NCBI GenBank assembly: GCA_018899995.1
Contig: JAHIHE010000017.1
Coordinates: forward strand, 1-14,318
Length of the DNA: 14,318 nucleotides
Direction: 5' to 3'
Source: Patescibacteria group bacterium
Lineage (GTDB): Bacteria; Patescibacteriota; Minisyncoccia; JAHIHE01
The notes below the pieces were generated by a model. The model did not search any database, was not told where the DNA came from, and was given only the letters and a program-made list of their open reading frames with translations. Each line of letters opens with the position of its first letter. The stretch's first letter is position 1. Positions 14,199 through 14,318 of this stretch are shown piece after piece. Both the position numbers and the translations under genes were made by a program.

Positions 14199-14299
14199 TG
14201 TCATTGCGAGTCCCGTCAGCAGACGGGCGAAGCAATCTTTATTTTTGTTTGTGACTAACGAGATTGCCGCGTCGCCCTGCTGGTCTCCTCGCAATGACA
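14199..14299. repeat. MITE-like inverted-repeat element upstream of frr
   Basis: Perfect 12-base terminal arms TGTCATTGCGAG (14199-14210) and CTCGCAATGACA (14288-14299) enclose 77 bases. Inside are a second inverted pair, GCAATCT (14231-14237) and AGATTGC (14261-14267), and a small hairpin CCCGTC/GACGGG (14212-14217, 14222-14227). This structure is that of a short dispersed palindromic element seen in many bacterial genomes. It has no coding capacity. Nothing else is evident in 14150-14318. Confidence 0.75.
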
Positions 14300-14318
14300 G
14301 AACGAGTTTTGATACTAT

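Noticed and set aside
1..14318. CRISPR array, tRNA or rRNA genes
   Set aside because: No regularly spaced direct repeats with unique spacers and no recognisable tRNA or rRNA sequences were seen.

Overview
The window looks like part of a Patescibacteria (CPR) chromosome, most likely Parcubacteria-like. Every gene I can support lies on the minus strand, so transcription runs from high to low coordinates. The grounds for the assignment are: a compact frr - rseP - proS - mreB - mreC - mreD - mrdA run; short family members (425-aa ProS without an editing domain, 182-aa RRF); short palindromic repeats scattered in spacers and one inside a gene; and standard UGA stops (mrdA ends in TGA), which argues against recoded Gracilibacteria/Absconditabacteria. 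This is inference from gene content; no phylogeny was run.

Layout in the direction of transcription: a MITE-like inverted repeat (14199-14299) lies upstream of frr (14149-13601); an A/T-rich repeat spacer follows; then rseP site-2 protease (13385-12264). A first restriction-modification island (12221-8862) comes next: a 44-aa zinc-ribbon protein, a 13-codon relic of an XRE regulator C-terminus, a HEAT-repeat/beta-class DNA methyltransferase fusion, a SacI-like endonuclease, and two small unknown proteins. Core genes resume with proS, mreB and mreC (8824-5645). A second island (about 5546-2946) follows: a promoter and palindromic operator, an XRE controller, an internally deleted PD-(D/E)XK-DUF5655 protein, an EcoRV-family endonuclease and a D12-class adenine methyltransferase. 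Core genes then return with mreD and mrdA (PBP2).

The core genes would serve translation (RRF, prolyl-tRNA synthetase), intramembrane proteolysis (RseP) and the rod/elongasome (MreB filament, MreC and MreD membrane partners, PBP2 transpeptidase). The two islands are clearly more AT-rich (hand-counted 60-base rows: 28% GC at 9901-9960 and 32% at 3601-3660, against 50% at 7381-7440 in mreB). They split gene pairs that would otherwise be adjacent, including mreC from mreD. All island genes point the same way as the host operon, so host and restriction genes may share transcripts.

The most notable items are: the EcoRV-type nuclease with its active site intact, which predicts GATATC; the unusual composition of both islands; the in-frame internal deletion that makes a mini DUF5655 protein; and a palindromic repeat translated within the zinc-ribbon loop of ProS.
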